NCBI GenBank assembly: GCA_023807065.1
Contig: JAJJLU010003541.1
Span: 1-57,043 of the forward strand
Length of the DNA stretch: 57,043 nucleotides
From: Isotricha intestinalis
Lineage: Eukaryota > Ciliophora > Litostomatea > Vestibuliferida > Isotrichidae
Direction: 5' to 3'
The notes under the pieces were generated by a model. That model did no database searches and was not told the DNA's origin. It saw nothing but the letters and a program-made list of their open reading frames with translations. A program made the position numbers and the translations under genes. Positions 1 through 9,152 of the stretch are shown here, in pieces. How positions within the stretch are numbered: the first letter of the stretch is position 1; every line of letters begins with the position of its first letter.

Positions 1-615
1 TTTTATTATTAATTGTAACTGATTTTTATTGATTAGGCATTTCAACTATTGTTGATTCATTATCATTATTATCATTATTATTATTTGTTTATTGGAATAA
101 AATATATTAGAAGATATAATATAATAAGTAAAATAATATATAAAAAATAAATATTAATTAAATTATTTAAGAAATATATATTATATTTGGGGCTAGATCA
201 TACTCCCAATCACCAAATTTCGGAATCCCAATCGAACTTAAATATCCCTAATTTACTATTTTTTCTCAAATAAATATTTAAAAATTTAATTAATATTAGT
301 AGATATAGTGTTTGATATTTAATATAATAACAAAGATTTTTTATATAAAAATTTTCATGAAATATTTGCTTAATTGTTATAAAATTGGAAATGAGTAGGA
401 AATATTTTGAATTTACTAAAAAAAAACATAAAGAAAAGGAATTAGAACAATTCTTTTTAAAAATAATTAGATTATTTTTTTATATATATCTCCAATTAAA
501 AATTTATATAAATATTTGTTTTTAATATTATTTTAGATGCGAAAAATCATAAAATATAATTTTTAATTAAAAAAATTTTATAAAAATTCTCATATTTTGA
601 AAATATTTGAATAAA
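1..615. other. AT-rich spacer before the first gene
   Basis: No gene start or credible full reading frame is seen here apart from the 5S-like fragment listed separately. On the minus strand, bases about 20-110 read as a short Asn/Asp-rich stretch ending in a TAA. It could be the last codons of a gene, but no upstream exon can be tied to it, so it is not called. The final 100 bases are A/T runs typical of the leader before an ATG in this window. Confidence 0.6.
189..247 (+). pseudogene. 5S rRNA-like fragment (5' half only)
   Basis: A G+C-rich island stands out in otherwise nearly pure A/T DNA. The pieces CATACT (around 199-204) and CGGAATCCCAATCGAACT (221-238) resemble, in the right order and at about the right distance, the CATAC and CCGGATCCCATTCGAACT blocks of eukaryotic 5S rRNA (loop A to helix III). 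There is one extra A inside the second block and a few extra bases between the blocks. The 3' half, with the GGGTGACC and TGGGAA region, is not found downstream. This looks like a truncated, diverged 5S copy rather than a working gene. The comparison is from memory of the 5S consensus, so chance similarity is possible. Confidence 0.42.
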
Positions 616-3600
616 ATGAAAACATTCATTGTACTTTCTTTTATATTCTGTATTATTAAATCTATTATTAAAGATAATCAAATAGTAAATATAATGATTA
701 ATTGTGATATATGTTGTGATATTTTTGATGATTTGAATGAATTAAATTTATCAATAAAAAACGCAAACAATTCAATTGAATTGATTAATTCTCATAAAAA
801 AAATGTTATATTAAATGTATCAAAAAATAACTCATTAATACTATCATATAATAACTTTACCCAAAATCATTCTTTTTATTTCAATCAAAATTCAATATGT
901 AATTTAATAGAAATGAAAAACAATATTTATGAAATAAAAAATATTCTTATATATTCAAAAAACACTTCATTTTTACTAGAAAATTTTTCTTTTTCAAAAA
1001 GTATAAAATTTAGAAAACTCACAGATTGTTCAATTGAATATTCTTATAATCCCCCAAATACAATTATAGCAGGGAATCCAATAACTATTAATGTTTCGCC
1101 TAAATATCAATGTTACTTACAAACTAATCCATTTCCAACTATCACTTTTATTGGAATGGATTCAGCAGATGGAAATTCCAATATTGAAGCAAATTTTCTG
1201 GTATTTATACCATCTGATAAAAAAAAGTATACTTTTCCAGAGATTTTTTTAGATTATAAATTACAATGTTATAATGATTCGCCATTCACATGTAAGGCAA
1301 ATATTTCTAATAAAAAATTTATTATTTGTCCTAGTTATTGCTATAATTGTTCGGTTATACTTTATATTAATTATTATCATAAGGAATGTTACTCAGAAAA
1401 AGATTTTAATGATATTAAAACAAAAATCGATGCTAATCCTAGTGAATTTAATAATGAAAAAATTGTTAACAACAATGAATTTTATTTTTTTCATTCATTT
1501 CCTGTTAATTATTATTATAAAGAAAATGAAGAAGATTTATCTTCTATTTATGATAAAAACCATTATTATAATAAATATTGTTCAAGGATATTAAAATTTT
1601 ATTATTTATATAAAGGAAATAGACTGATGAATGAAATTTTTAAAATAGAATCGTATGGAAATATTAATGATAATTCATTTAAAGTTAAAATATATAATCA
1701 AAATTATAACTCAATAATTCAAAGTTATGAATGTAAAAATTTTAGTTTACAAGCAATAAATTTAACTTTCAATGAACATTCAGAAAATATAAATTTTTTA
1801 GATTATATTACCCCAGATTATGAAGAAAATCATTTATATTATCTTAGAGTAAAATTATTGGATAATATAGGTTATTCATTTCAACCAGAGAAGAAACAAT
1901 TTGGTTCAATGTATTTTAAAAATGGTATCAAATATGATATAGGGAATTATGAAAAAGTAAATCAATTAATATATAAAAGAAATGGTTATTATTATAATGA
2001 AATATATGATTATAAAATATTATATGAATTAGTGATACAAAACGATTTTTTTTTACCAAATAACTATAATCTGTTAAACCATCAAAGATATCTTGCGAAT
2101 CATCATAAAATTGTATATGATGATAATGATTGTACACTTCATAACTCTCTTAACATAACTGTTTATCCTTATTATTGTTATAATGTAAATTTATGGTCTA
2201 GAATTTGTTATACAAATTATTCTTTTACATCAATTCAACAAGAAATTGAAGTTACAGATTTAGAGCATCTTCATGAACATTTGTATGAAACAATTCATGG
2301 AGATAATTTTGAAGTTAAAATATATTGCCCAAGAACATCAGAAGTTATTGAACCTCATTTAAGACATATAATATTTACTTTTCCTGATGACTATCCCTTA
2401 TCATTATGTCCTGATGTTTATAATAACTATGCTGAACTTATTATTATTCAATATAAATATGAAAATGAATATTTTTACGAAATGTATGATAAAAATAAAC
2501 ATAATCATAGACAACTTGATATAGGAATTTGTTATGAAAATACAGTTACAGAAGATAATTTTACTATATCAAGTGATGAAAATATAATTTTTAAAGTTAA
2601 TGATTATATCGAACCTCAAATTTTAGATAATAATCAAAATACATCATTTTATTTGTCAGTTTCTGATTTTGGTATAGGTGATATAAGTGAGTTAAATATT
2701 CCATATAATTATCAGAAATTTCATCTCAACTCAACAAAAAAGGAATTTATATATATAACAAATGATCGATTTTATTATAAAGATATTTTATATTTGAGAA
2801 TTCAACATGGAAAACAATATTATACAAAAAAAATGGAAGGGAATTATTTAATATATGTTTTACCTAATTATTGTAATAAATTATTATCAAAAGTAGAGGG
2901 AAAAATATGTTATACCAAAGATTCAATTGATTTAATTAAAAATAAAATTTTTAAATATTCCCATTCAAGTAATTTTTCCGATCATGAAAATGAAAAAATT
3001 TATGGAATAAATTATAATTTACATGTTATTAAAAAGGATTTAGAGAATTGTAGTTCAATATATACAAATTTTTATAATACAAATGACTTTCTTCATTTTC
3101 ATATTAAATATGAAAACAAAGAATACACTGAAATTTATGCAAATATAAGAAACACTTATTATTTAGTGAATCAAGAATTATGTAATGGAATATATTTGCA
3201 ACCAAAAATAATGGAAATAAATCATCAATATATATTTAAAGTTTTAAACGATATTAAAGATTTAATTCCATCATTTATTAATTTGGATGAGACAAATGTT
3301 TTAGAACAATATAGTTTTAACATTTATAAAAAAATTGATTCAAATTATGTTCAAGTTTTCCCGAAAATAAGAAATTTAGAATTAATTACAAGTAATAATT
3401 TTGATATAATTTTCACACCTGATGATAATAAATATTATAATGTTACTTTCAAATATGTTTTAACAAATAAATTCAAATCTTCAAAATTCGAAGAAATGAA
3501 TATACAATCAGAAATAACATTCATTGTTTTTCCTTCATATTGTGAAAGTCATAATCAAATGATATGTAATTCTAATACTAATCTTGAAAATATTTTAACA

Positions 3601-5241
3601 ATTTTAGATAATGATTATAAAAATTTGGAAAATCATAATGGTGAAATAATAAAAAATAATGATTTTTATTTGCAAATAAATGATATTAATAATAATAAAA
3701 AAAATTATGTCGAAATTGTTGTAGGCTTTGATAATTGTAAACAAAAAATTAGAAATAAATATAATTTAAAAGAAAAAGATGAAATATATATTATAAATAT
3801 AAAAAAATCAGATTTAGATAAAATGACATTTAAAATTTATTCACCTTCAATTCCAAATGAACTAGAAATAAAGGATATTTGTCAATATATTGAAGTAGAA
3901 ACTCCTATTCATTTTAATTATAATTATACTGAATATATTCAATTATTAAATCAAGGAATTGATGTTTTTAATATTAATTCTCCTTTTTATAATAATTTAT
4001 GTAAAAATTATCAAATAAAAAAAAAAGATATTTTATTGTATGATAGATTATATACTTTATATCCTAATATTAGTGTTTGTTCTGTTAATTGTGATTATCA
4101 ATCCTTTGATTTACAAAATGCTTTAATCAAATGTTTTTGTCCAATTGAACAAATTATTAATTTAAATATATATGGAAATTACATTAATTTTTCTCAAAAA
4201 AAATATGTTGATATTACAAAATTCAAAAGAAATAAAAATTATTTTAAAAATTTTAATTTTAAAGTATTAAAATGTATTAAAGCAATTAGTGATAATATAA
4301 CAATAAACATAGGATTTTGGATAATGATAATTTTATTAATGATTCAATTTATTGCATCATTAACTTATTTATATTATAGTATGCATACTTTAAATCATAT
4401 AATAAAAATTCCATTCATAAATTCATATATTGAGAAAAAGAAATTATTTGGAATAAAAAATAAAAACAATCCTCAATTTAGTTCTACTGAAAGACAATTA
4501 AATAATATTAAATTTGATTTTAATCATAAAAATTTAGATTTACGTATATTACCAAATAAAATAATTTATGAATTAAATAATTATTCAATTTCTTTTTCTT
4601 ATGCTTTATATAAAGAAAAAAGAACTTCATTTGAAATGTTTAATGAATTAATTAAAGAAAAAATCCCTATTTTAAAAGCTTATTTTACAATCTATATTTT
4701 TGAATTAAATTCAATAAATGTTTCTTTAGCAGTCATTCATATTTCTTTAATTTTTAATTTAAATATAGTTTTTTATAATAATAATATAGTTTCAAAAAGA
4801 TTTTTCGGAGAAAGTCATTTCATTTATGATTTCATAAGAATAATTTTATCTTCTATTTTAACAAAATTTATTTTTTCCTTTTTTAAAACTTTTAATTCCT
4901 ACATTCATCTTATTGAACAATTGATTTTTGAATTAAAAACGAAAAGAAGTTATGTAAATACAACAGCAAGATTTTTAAAAAAAATAAAAATAAAATTAGG
5001 AATATTTATGGGAATGAACTTTTTAATTGTTTTATTTTTCTTTTTTTACTCTTCAACTTTTTGTGTAATTTATCAAGAAAATCAAATGAATTGGTTTATC
5101 GGAGGATTAATTAGTTTATCACTCAATTATTTATTTATTTTTATTTTTTGTATATTAATAGTTTATTGGAGACAAAAATCTTTAAGAATGCAAGATGAAC
5201 AATTATATAATATATCGACTATAATAAAAAATAATATATAA
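616..5241 (+). CDS. Large secreted-domain, multi-pass surface membrane protein
   Basis: The first ATG gives a 1541-residue protein; an upstream in-frame TTG at 607 is not needed. The N-terminus is a signal peptide (MKTFIVLSFIFCII). A very large Asn/Tyr-rich extracellular part follows, with many N-glycosylation sequons. It contains at least four diverged modules, each starting with an aromatic/aliphatic-P-x-YC motif near residues 236, 516, 748 and 972, with further cysteines. Around residues 1155-1180 is a Cys cluster (VCSVNC ... KCFC), followed by a first membrane helix near 1231-1255 and four or five more to the C-terminus (about 1370-1520). The membrane half matches the protein encoded at 55318-57043 in order and in short motifs, so the two are paralogues. 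It resembles the layout of GPS/REJ-type surface proteins (large ectodomain, Cys-rich juxtamembrane piece, several helices), but no named family is proven. Confidence 0.85.
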   Translation: MKTFIVLSFIFCIIKSIIKDNQIVNIMINCDICCDIFDDLNELNLSIKNANNSIELINSHKKNVILNVSKNNSLILSYNNFTQNHSFYFNQNSICNLIEMKNNIYEIKNILIYSKNTSFLLENFSFSKSIKFRKLTDCSIEYSYNPPNTIIAGNPITINVSPKYQCYLQTNPFPTITFIGMDSADGNSNIEANFLVFIPSDKKKYTFPEIFLDYKLQCYNDSPFTCKANISNKKFIICPSYCYNCSVILYINYYHKECYSEKDFNDIKTKIDANPSEFNNEKIVNNNEFYFFHSFPVNYYYKENEEDLSSIYDKNHYYNKYCSRILKFYYLYKGNRLMNEIFKIESYGNINDNSFKVKIYNQNYNSIIQSYECKNFSLQAINLTFNEHSENINFLDYITPDYEENHLYYLRVKLLDNIGYSFQPEKKQFGSMYFKNGIKYDIGNYEKVNQLIYKRNGYYYNEIYDYKILYELVIQNDFFLPNNYNLLNHQRYLANHHKIVYDDNDCTLHNSLNITVYPYYCYNVNLWSRICYTNYSFTSIQQEIEVTDLEHLHEHLYETIHGDNFEVKIYCPRTSEVIEPHLRHIIFTFPDDYPLSLCPDVYNNYAELIIIQYKYENEYFYEMYDKNKHNHRQLDIGICYENTVTEDNFTISSDENIIFKVNDYIEPQILDNNQNTSFYLSVSDFGIGDISELNIPYNYQKFHLNSTKKEFIYITNDRFYYKDILYLRIQHGKQYYTKKMEGNYLIYVLPNYCNKLLSKVEGKICYTKDSIDLIKNKIFKYSHSSNFSDHENEKIYGINYNLHVIKKDLENCSSIYTNFYNTNDFLHFHIKYENKEYTEIYANIRNTYYLVNQELCNGIYLQPKIMEINHQYIFKVLNDIKDLIPSFINLDETNVLEQYSFNIYKKIDSNYVQVFPKIRNLELITSNNFDIIFTPDDNKYYNVTFKYVLTNKFKSSKFEEMNIQSEITFIVFPSYCESHNQMICNSNTNLENILTILDNDYKNLENHNGEIIKNNDFYLQINDINNNKKNYVEIVVGFDNCKQKIRNKYNLKEKDEIYIINIKKSDLDKMTFKIYSPSIPNELEIKDICQYIEVETPIHFNYNYTEYIQLLNQGIDVFNINSPFYNNLCKNYQIKKKDILLYDRLYTLYPNISVCSVNCDYQSFDLQNALIKCFCPIEQIINLNIYGNYINFSQKKYVDITKFKRNKNYFKNFNFKVLKCIKAISDNITINIGFWIMIILLMIQFIASLTYLYYSMHTLNHIIKIPFINSYIEKKKLFGIKNKNNPQFSSTERQLNNIKFDFNHKNLDLRILPNKIIYELNNYSISFSYALYKEKRTSFEMFNELIKEKIPILKAYFTIYIFELNSINVSLAVIHISLIFNLNIVFYNNNIVSKRFFGESHFIYDFIRIILSSILTKFIFSFFKTFNSYIHLIEQLIFELKTKRSYVNTTARFLKKIKIKLGIFMGMNFLIVLFFFFYSSTFCVIYQENQMNWFIGGLISLSLNYLFIFIFCILIVYWRQKSLRMQDEQLYNISTIIKNNI

Positions 5242-5402
5242 ATTTTATTTAATTTTAATATTAGTTAACTATAAGAAATTAATAATTTATTTAATATTTT
5301 TTATTATTTTGAATTTGAAATATTGTAAAAAAATTAAAAATAAATAATTTAAGAATTTTATTTTTAGATTTAATAAAATAACTTCAAAAAATTATAATAG
5401 AA

Positions 5403-6303
5403 ATGAAAGGTACTTTTGAACTGAAAAAAAGAAAAAAAAGTTCAAATACAAAAAAAATTTAGAAGAAGACTCAAGTGATATTTATCCATATTTAAAAATA
5501 ATTTTCATTTAGATAAATAGTATTGTTTATTTTATTCAGATAAAATCATTGTTTAAATTGTTTGTCCAGAATGTATTTATAGTAGATAAAGACCATGAAT
5601 TAATTAAAGAAAAAGATTATTTATTTTATAATCCTATTTTTTTCCCAATTGAAAAAATTATAAAAGGTAAGATTATTTTATTACTGTAGAAAAAATTGCT
5701 TTAAAACTATTCATAATGAATTGTAGAAAAGAAAAAAAATAAATGAACTTTTGATCAAACCAAAAAAAATTTTAATTATTAGATATTTAAATGATGTTTC
5801 TAAAGAAGTTAAAGATTCTTTAAGAAATTCTAAAAGTCATTATAATAAAAAGAATAATGAAAATAATATATTATTATTTATGAACTTTAACATTTATGTG
5901 GTAAAAAACAAAGAAATAATATAATCTTTAAATACATTACAGAAAAATTTTTTGAAATATAAAAATGAAATAAACTCCCAAACTGATTTAATAAATAATA
6001 TAGAAGACTTCATTCATAAATACAATCCAAATGATAAATTTGTTGTTTTTATTTTAAAGTAAAAATAAGAATAAAATCATAATAATGAGCATATTAATTT
6101 ATTACAAAAAAACAATATTTAATAAAAGTTCTAAAGTTAATGTAAAATAAACTTTAGTTAGAGTTATTCCTTTTACTAATGATAAATTACATATTTATGA
6201 AGGAAAAATTTATAGAGTGAATAAACATTTATATGCTCTTTTTCTTATAACAAAAATGAAAATATTAGTTGATGAAAAAAATACTCAGATGAATAAAAAA
6301 TAA
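5403..6303 (+). pseudogene. Decayed protein gene, unrecognised
   Basis: No long frame is open here, yet several stretches read as protein-like sequence in successive frames on the plus strand. One begins MKGTFELKKRKKS (5403), one includes VDKDHELIKEKDYLFY (near 5585-5630), one RYLNDVSKEVKDSLRN (near 5780-5830), one NPNDKFVVFI (near 6027-6057) and one VIPFTNDKLHIYEGKIYR (near 6165-6220). They are separated by frame shifts, mostly at A-runs, and by TAA/TAG codons. A GTAAG...CTGTAG segment of 23 nt around 5667-5689 could be a short intron. The most likely explanation is a degraded gene; a multi-intron gene is the alternative. The family is not recognised. Confidence 0.4.
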
Positions 6304-6683
6304 AATGTTAATTCTGCTGTCAACAAATTAATGAAATAATTGTTTATTTGCCTTTTTTTGATTTCACAATAATAAAATATTAATAAGAATAATTTTTATT
6401 TACATATAAAGATAAAAATTATTTGTTTAAATATTAATTTTATTCTTATTTAATGATAAATAAAATACTTTTGTTTTTAAATAATAAATAATAAATTATT
6501 AATTATTTCTTATTATATTATCCTAAAATTCTCCAAAATAAATTTGAATTAAAAACATTAAAGAAAAGTAAAAAAAGCATTAAATACAAAAAAAATATAA
6601 AATAATAATATTATAAATGAAAAAAAATAACTTATCTTACAAAAAAATAAAAATAAAAAAATATTCTTAAAAAAAAATAAAAA
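6304..6683. other. AT-rich spacer and leader
   Basis: Almost pure A/T with long A-runs immediately before the ATG at 6684. No gene, repeat array or RNA-like island is seen. Confidence 0.6.
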
Positions 6684-7847
6684 ATGCAAAACCTCTTTCT
6701 TTTCCAAAAAATAATAACATTAATAATCATTTTATCAAAAATTATATGTCAGGATACAAACCTTGGATTAGACTCGATAGTTGACATATATAAATGTTCA
6801 GAACATGGTTTAACAGGGAACAAATGTTTAGCAATAGTATCAGAATTAACAACAAGAGGGGTGACTAAATATTTGAACTATCTTCAAAAATGTAAAGATG
6901 GTCAATATTGTCAAGCAGTGTCTTATGCAAATGAAGATATAGGATTTTGTACTCCAATAATTCATCAAGGTCGTCCTGGTGAAAAATGTTTAAATGACGG
7001 TGATTGTTATTCATATAATTGTACAAAGAAAAAATGTTATGGTAAATTAGATGGTTCTTTATGTCAATCAAGTTTAGAATGTGGTGTAAATTCATTTTGT
7101 GTATATGAAGATTTTGAACATTCAAGTGAAAATGATCCTAAATATTGTCAACCTTTATCTTCTCCAGGTGGAAATTGTATGTTTGGATCACCTCCTATTC
7201 AACGTAAGGATACTTATTATAGTACAATGTTTAATTTTCAAGAAGAAAGAGAAGATAATTGCCCTCCAGGTTATATTTGTACAATAGCTTCTGGTAATTT
7301 ATATATTTTTAAAAGTAGATTAGAATTAAATGATTATAAATGCATTTCTAAATTTTCTGTTTTAAATGGTCAATATGTAGGTTATAAACAATACATAGCT
7401 TGTGAACAAGGATATATGACTCTTCATATTGATTCTGATGGGATTCCATATGGACAATGTAGAAGAATTCAAACTGATGGTATTTGTGATGAAAATGGAA
7501 TGTGTGTTGCTGATTCTGAAGGAAATATGATTGAATGTTCTTTTGACGCTAGTGGAGATTTTTTTTGCCCTGTTGTTGGGATGGTTGATAGAATTAAAAA
7601 TTATACTAAAATTTTTAATCATGCTATTGCCACTGCTGGAATTAATTTTGATATTGTTTGGGGTAAGGAAACTACTGATAAGGAAGAAGTTAGAATGGCT
7701 TATTTATATTTAAAATATTATCATTGGTTTAGAAATGCGGATGAATGCCAAATTTTATATATGAAGTATATTAATAGTGCAAAGTGGATTAAGGGAATTT
7801 ATTTGGGATGGATTTTTATTTTTTTCACTTTTTTTAATTGTTTTTAA
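6684..7847 (+). CDS. Secreted or membrane-anchored cysteine-rich protein
   Basis: A 387-residue protein with a clear signal peptide (hydrophobic residues about 3-21, cut near ICQ-D). It is followed by about 300 residues rich in cysteine, with spacing of the kind G-x-x-C-x-x-D-x-D-C-x-S-x-x-C (near residues 96-110) and repeated C-x4-5-C-G and C-P-P-G-Y-x-C pieces. Such Dickkopf/EGF-like cysteine patterns are common in secreted proteins of ciliates. The extreme C-terminus is a hydrophobic tail (IYLGWIFIFFTFFNCF), fitting either a GPI-attachment signal or a single membrane anchor with no cytoplasmic part. Translation starts at the first ATG, after a long A-rich leader. Its ligand or role cannot be told from sequence. 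Confidence 0.85.
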   Translation: MQNLFLFQKIITLIIILSKIICQDTNLGLDSIVDIYKCSEHGLTGNKCLAIVSELTTRGVTKYLNYLQKCKDGQYCQAVSYANEDIGFCTPIIHQGRPGEKCLNDGDCYSYNCTKKKCYGKLDGSLCQSSLECGVNSFCVYEDFEHSSENDPKYCQPLSSPGGNCMFGSPPIQRKDTYYSTMFNFQEEREDNCPPGYICTIASGNLYIFKSRLELNDYKCISKFSVLNGQYVGYKQYIACEQGYMTLHIDSDGIPYGQCRRIQTDGICDENGMCVADSEGNMIECSFDASGDFFCPVVGMVDRIKNYTKIFNHAIATAGINFDIVWGKETTDKEEVRMAYLYLKYYHWFRNADECQILYMKYINSAKWIKGIYLGWIFIFFTFFNCF

Positions 7848-8003
7848 ACAGTTTCTTTTATTTTTAATTAATATGTATGTTTATATATAAGATAATGATA
7901 ATTAATGAATGTTTAATATTATTTGAAATATTATTTTCCTTTAATATTTTGTATATAATTTAAATTTTTTTGTTTTATTTTTAATGATGATTATTATAAA
8001 TTT

Positions 8004-8906
8004 TTAACACACATCTTTTAATCTATTAATAGGAATTTGAACAATGTGAAATAAATAAATTAAACATAAAATTATTCCACTGATTAAACCAACTCCAAAA
8101 AGAATTTTTAATTTTTTCAAAAGGTTATGAGAAATATATTGAAAATCAATATAATCTTGAATTAAAAAGACAGACAAACAAACTCCAGTGATAAATCCAA
8201 ATAAATGAGCAATATTATCAATTTTATTACCATCTTTTGAAATATTAACGCCACCTAAATTTATAAAAGTCATAATAGCAAAAAATAGAAAATGTCTTTT
8301 TTGTCTTTCATTCATTTTATGATAAGTTAATATATAATCAACAATCAAAACACCTGAAAAACCCATAATAGCACCAGAAGCTCCAACACTTAAAGCTTTT
8401 TTATTATACGCAGCACTGAAAATAGAAGAAATAATTCCTGAAGAAATATATAATATAATAATTTTGGAAGTTCCTAATTTATTTTCTAAAAAAAAACCTA
8501 AGAAAAGAATTGATGATGAATTCATAATAATATGATGAATAGAAGCATGAAGAAAAATAGGAGTTAAAAAACGATAAATTTGCTTATGATAAACAATAGA
8601 ATAAGTATCTTTTCCTCCAAAATTATATAAAGTACAATGCCAACTTTTTTTAGTAAATACATAATGATATAATAATTCAAAAATATACATTAATGAATTT
8701 ATAATTAAAATAATTGCACTAAATTTTTTTAATTTATATTTTGATGGATCTATACATCTAATTGCATTTGATGATATATTAAATGAGCTTCTTATATTTG
8801 AATTATTAGATATATCTAATTTATTTGTTGGTTGATATATATTTACTATTCTATTGGAATTATTTGAATTATTTGAAGGATCTCTTTCTAATGTGTGAAT
8901 GTTCAT
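8004..8906 (-). CDS. Rhomboid-family intramembrane serine protease
   Basis: A 300-residue protein: an Asn/Ser-rich cytoplasmic N-terminus of about 70 residues, then six or seven membrane helices. The rhomboid signature is present. The HxxxN motif of helix 2 appears as HHIIMN (near residue 122). The catalytic serine lies in GASGA (near residue 177), followed by a helix with G-x-x-x. The catalytic histidine lies in AHLFGF (near residue 232), followed by a GVC helix. Both dyad residues are kept, so an active protease cutting single-pass membrane proteins is expected. Location (secretory pathway or surface) cannot be decided. The gene is tail to tail with the Cys-rich protein gene at 6684-7847. 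Confidence 0.92.
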   Translation of the reverse strand: MNIHTLERDPSNNSNNSNRIVNIYQPTNKLDISNNSNIRSSFNISSNAIRCIDPSKYKLKKFSAIILIINSLMYIFELLYHYVFTKKSWHCTLYNFGGKDTYSIVYHKQIYRFLTPIFLHASIHHIIMNSSSILFLGFFLENKLGTSKIIILYISSGIISSIFSAAYNKKALSVGASGAIMGFSGVLIVDYILTYHKMNERQKRHFLFFAIMTFINLGGVNISKDGNKIDNIAHLFGFITGVCLSVFLIQDYIDFQYISHNLLKKLKILFGVGLISGIILCLIYLFHIVQIPINRLKDVC

Positions 8907-9152
8907 TTTTTATTTAAAAATTTTGTTTTTAAGTTTTAATTTATTTATAAATAAAGAAGAATAAAATACAAATAATAAAAATTTAATTAAAAATACCCTT
9001 CTTGAAGAGAATAATAGTGAATTAACTTATTTATTTGAGATTTAGAGTTTTATATTATAATTTTTTTGTTTTTTGTTTATTGAACAATGATATTATTCAT
9101 CTAAAAGAAAAAAATAAAAAATATTTTTAATATACAAATAATTATTTGATAT

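Noticed and set aside
1..110. C-terminal end of a minus-strand gene running off the window
   Set aside because: Only about 20 Asn/Asp-rich codons lie before the stop, and no upstream exon or splice pair was found.
189..247. tRNA gene
   Set aside because: The TAGCCCC/GGGGCTA end has no matching acceptor partner 70 bases away, and no anticodon or T-loop arrangement fits.
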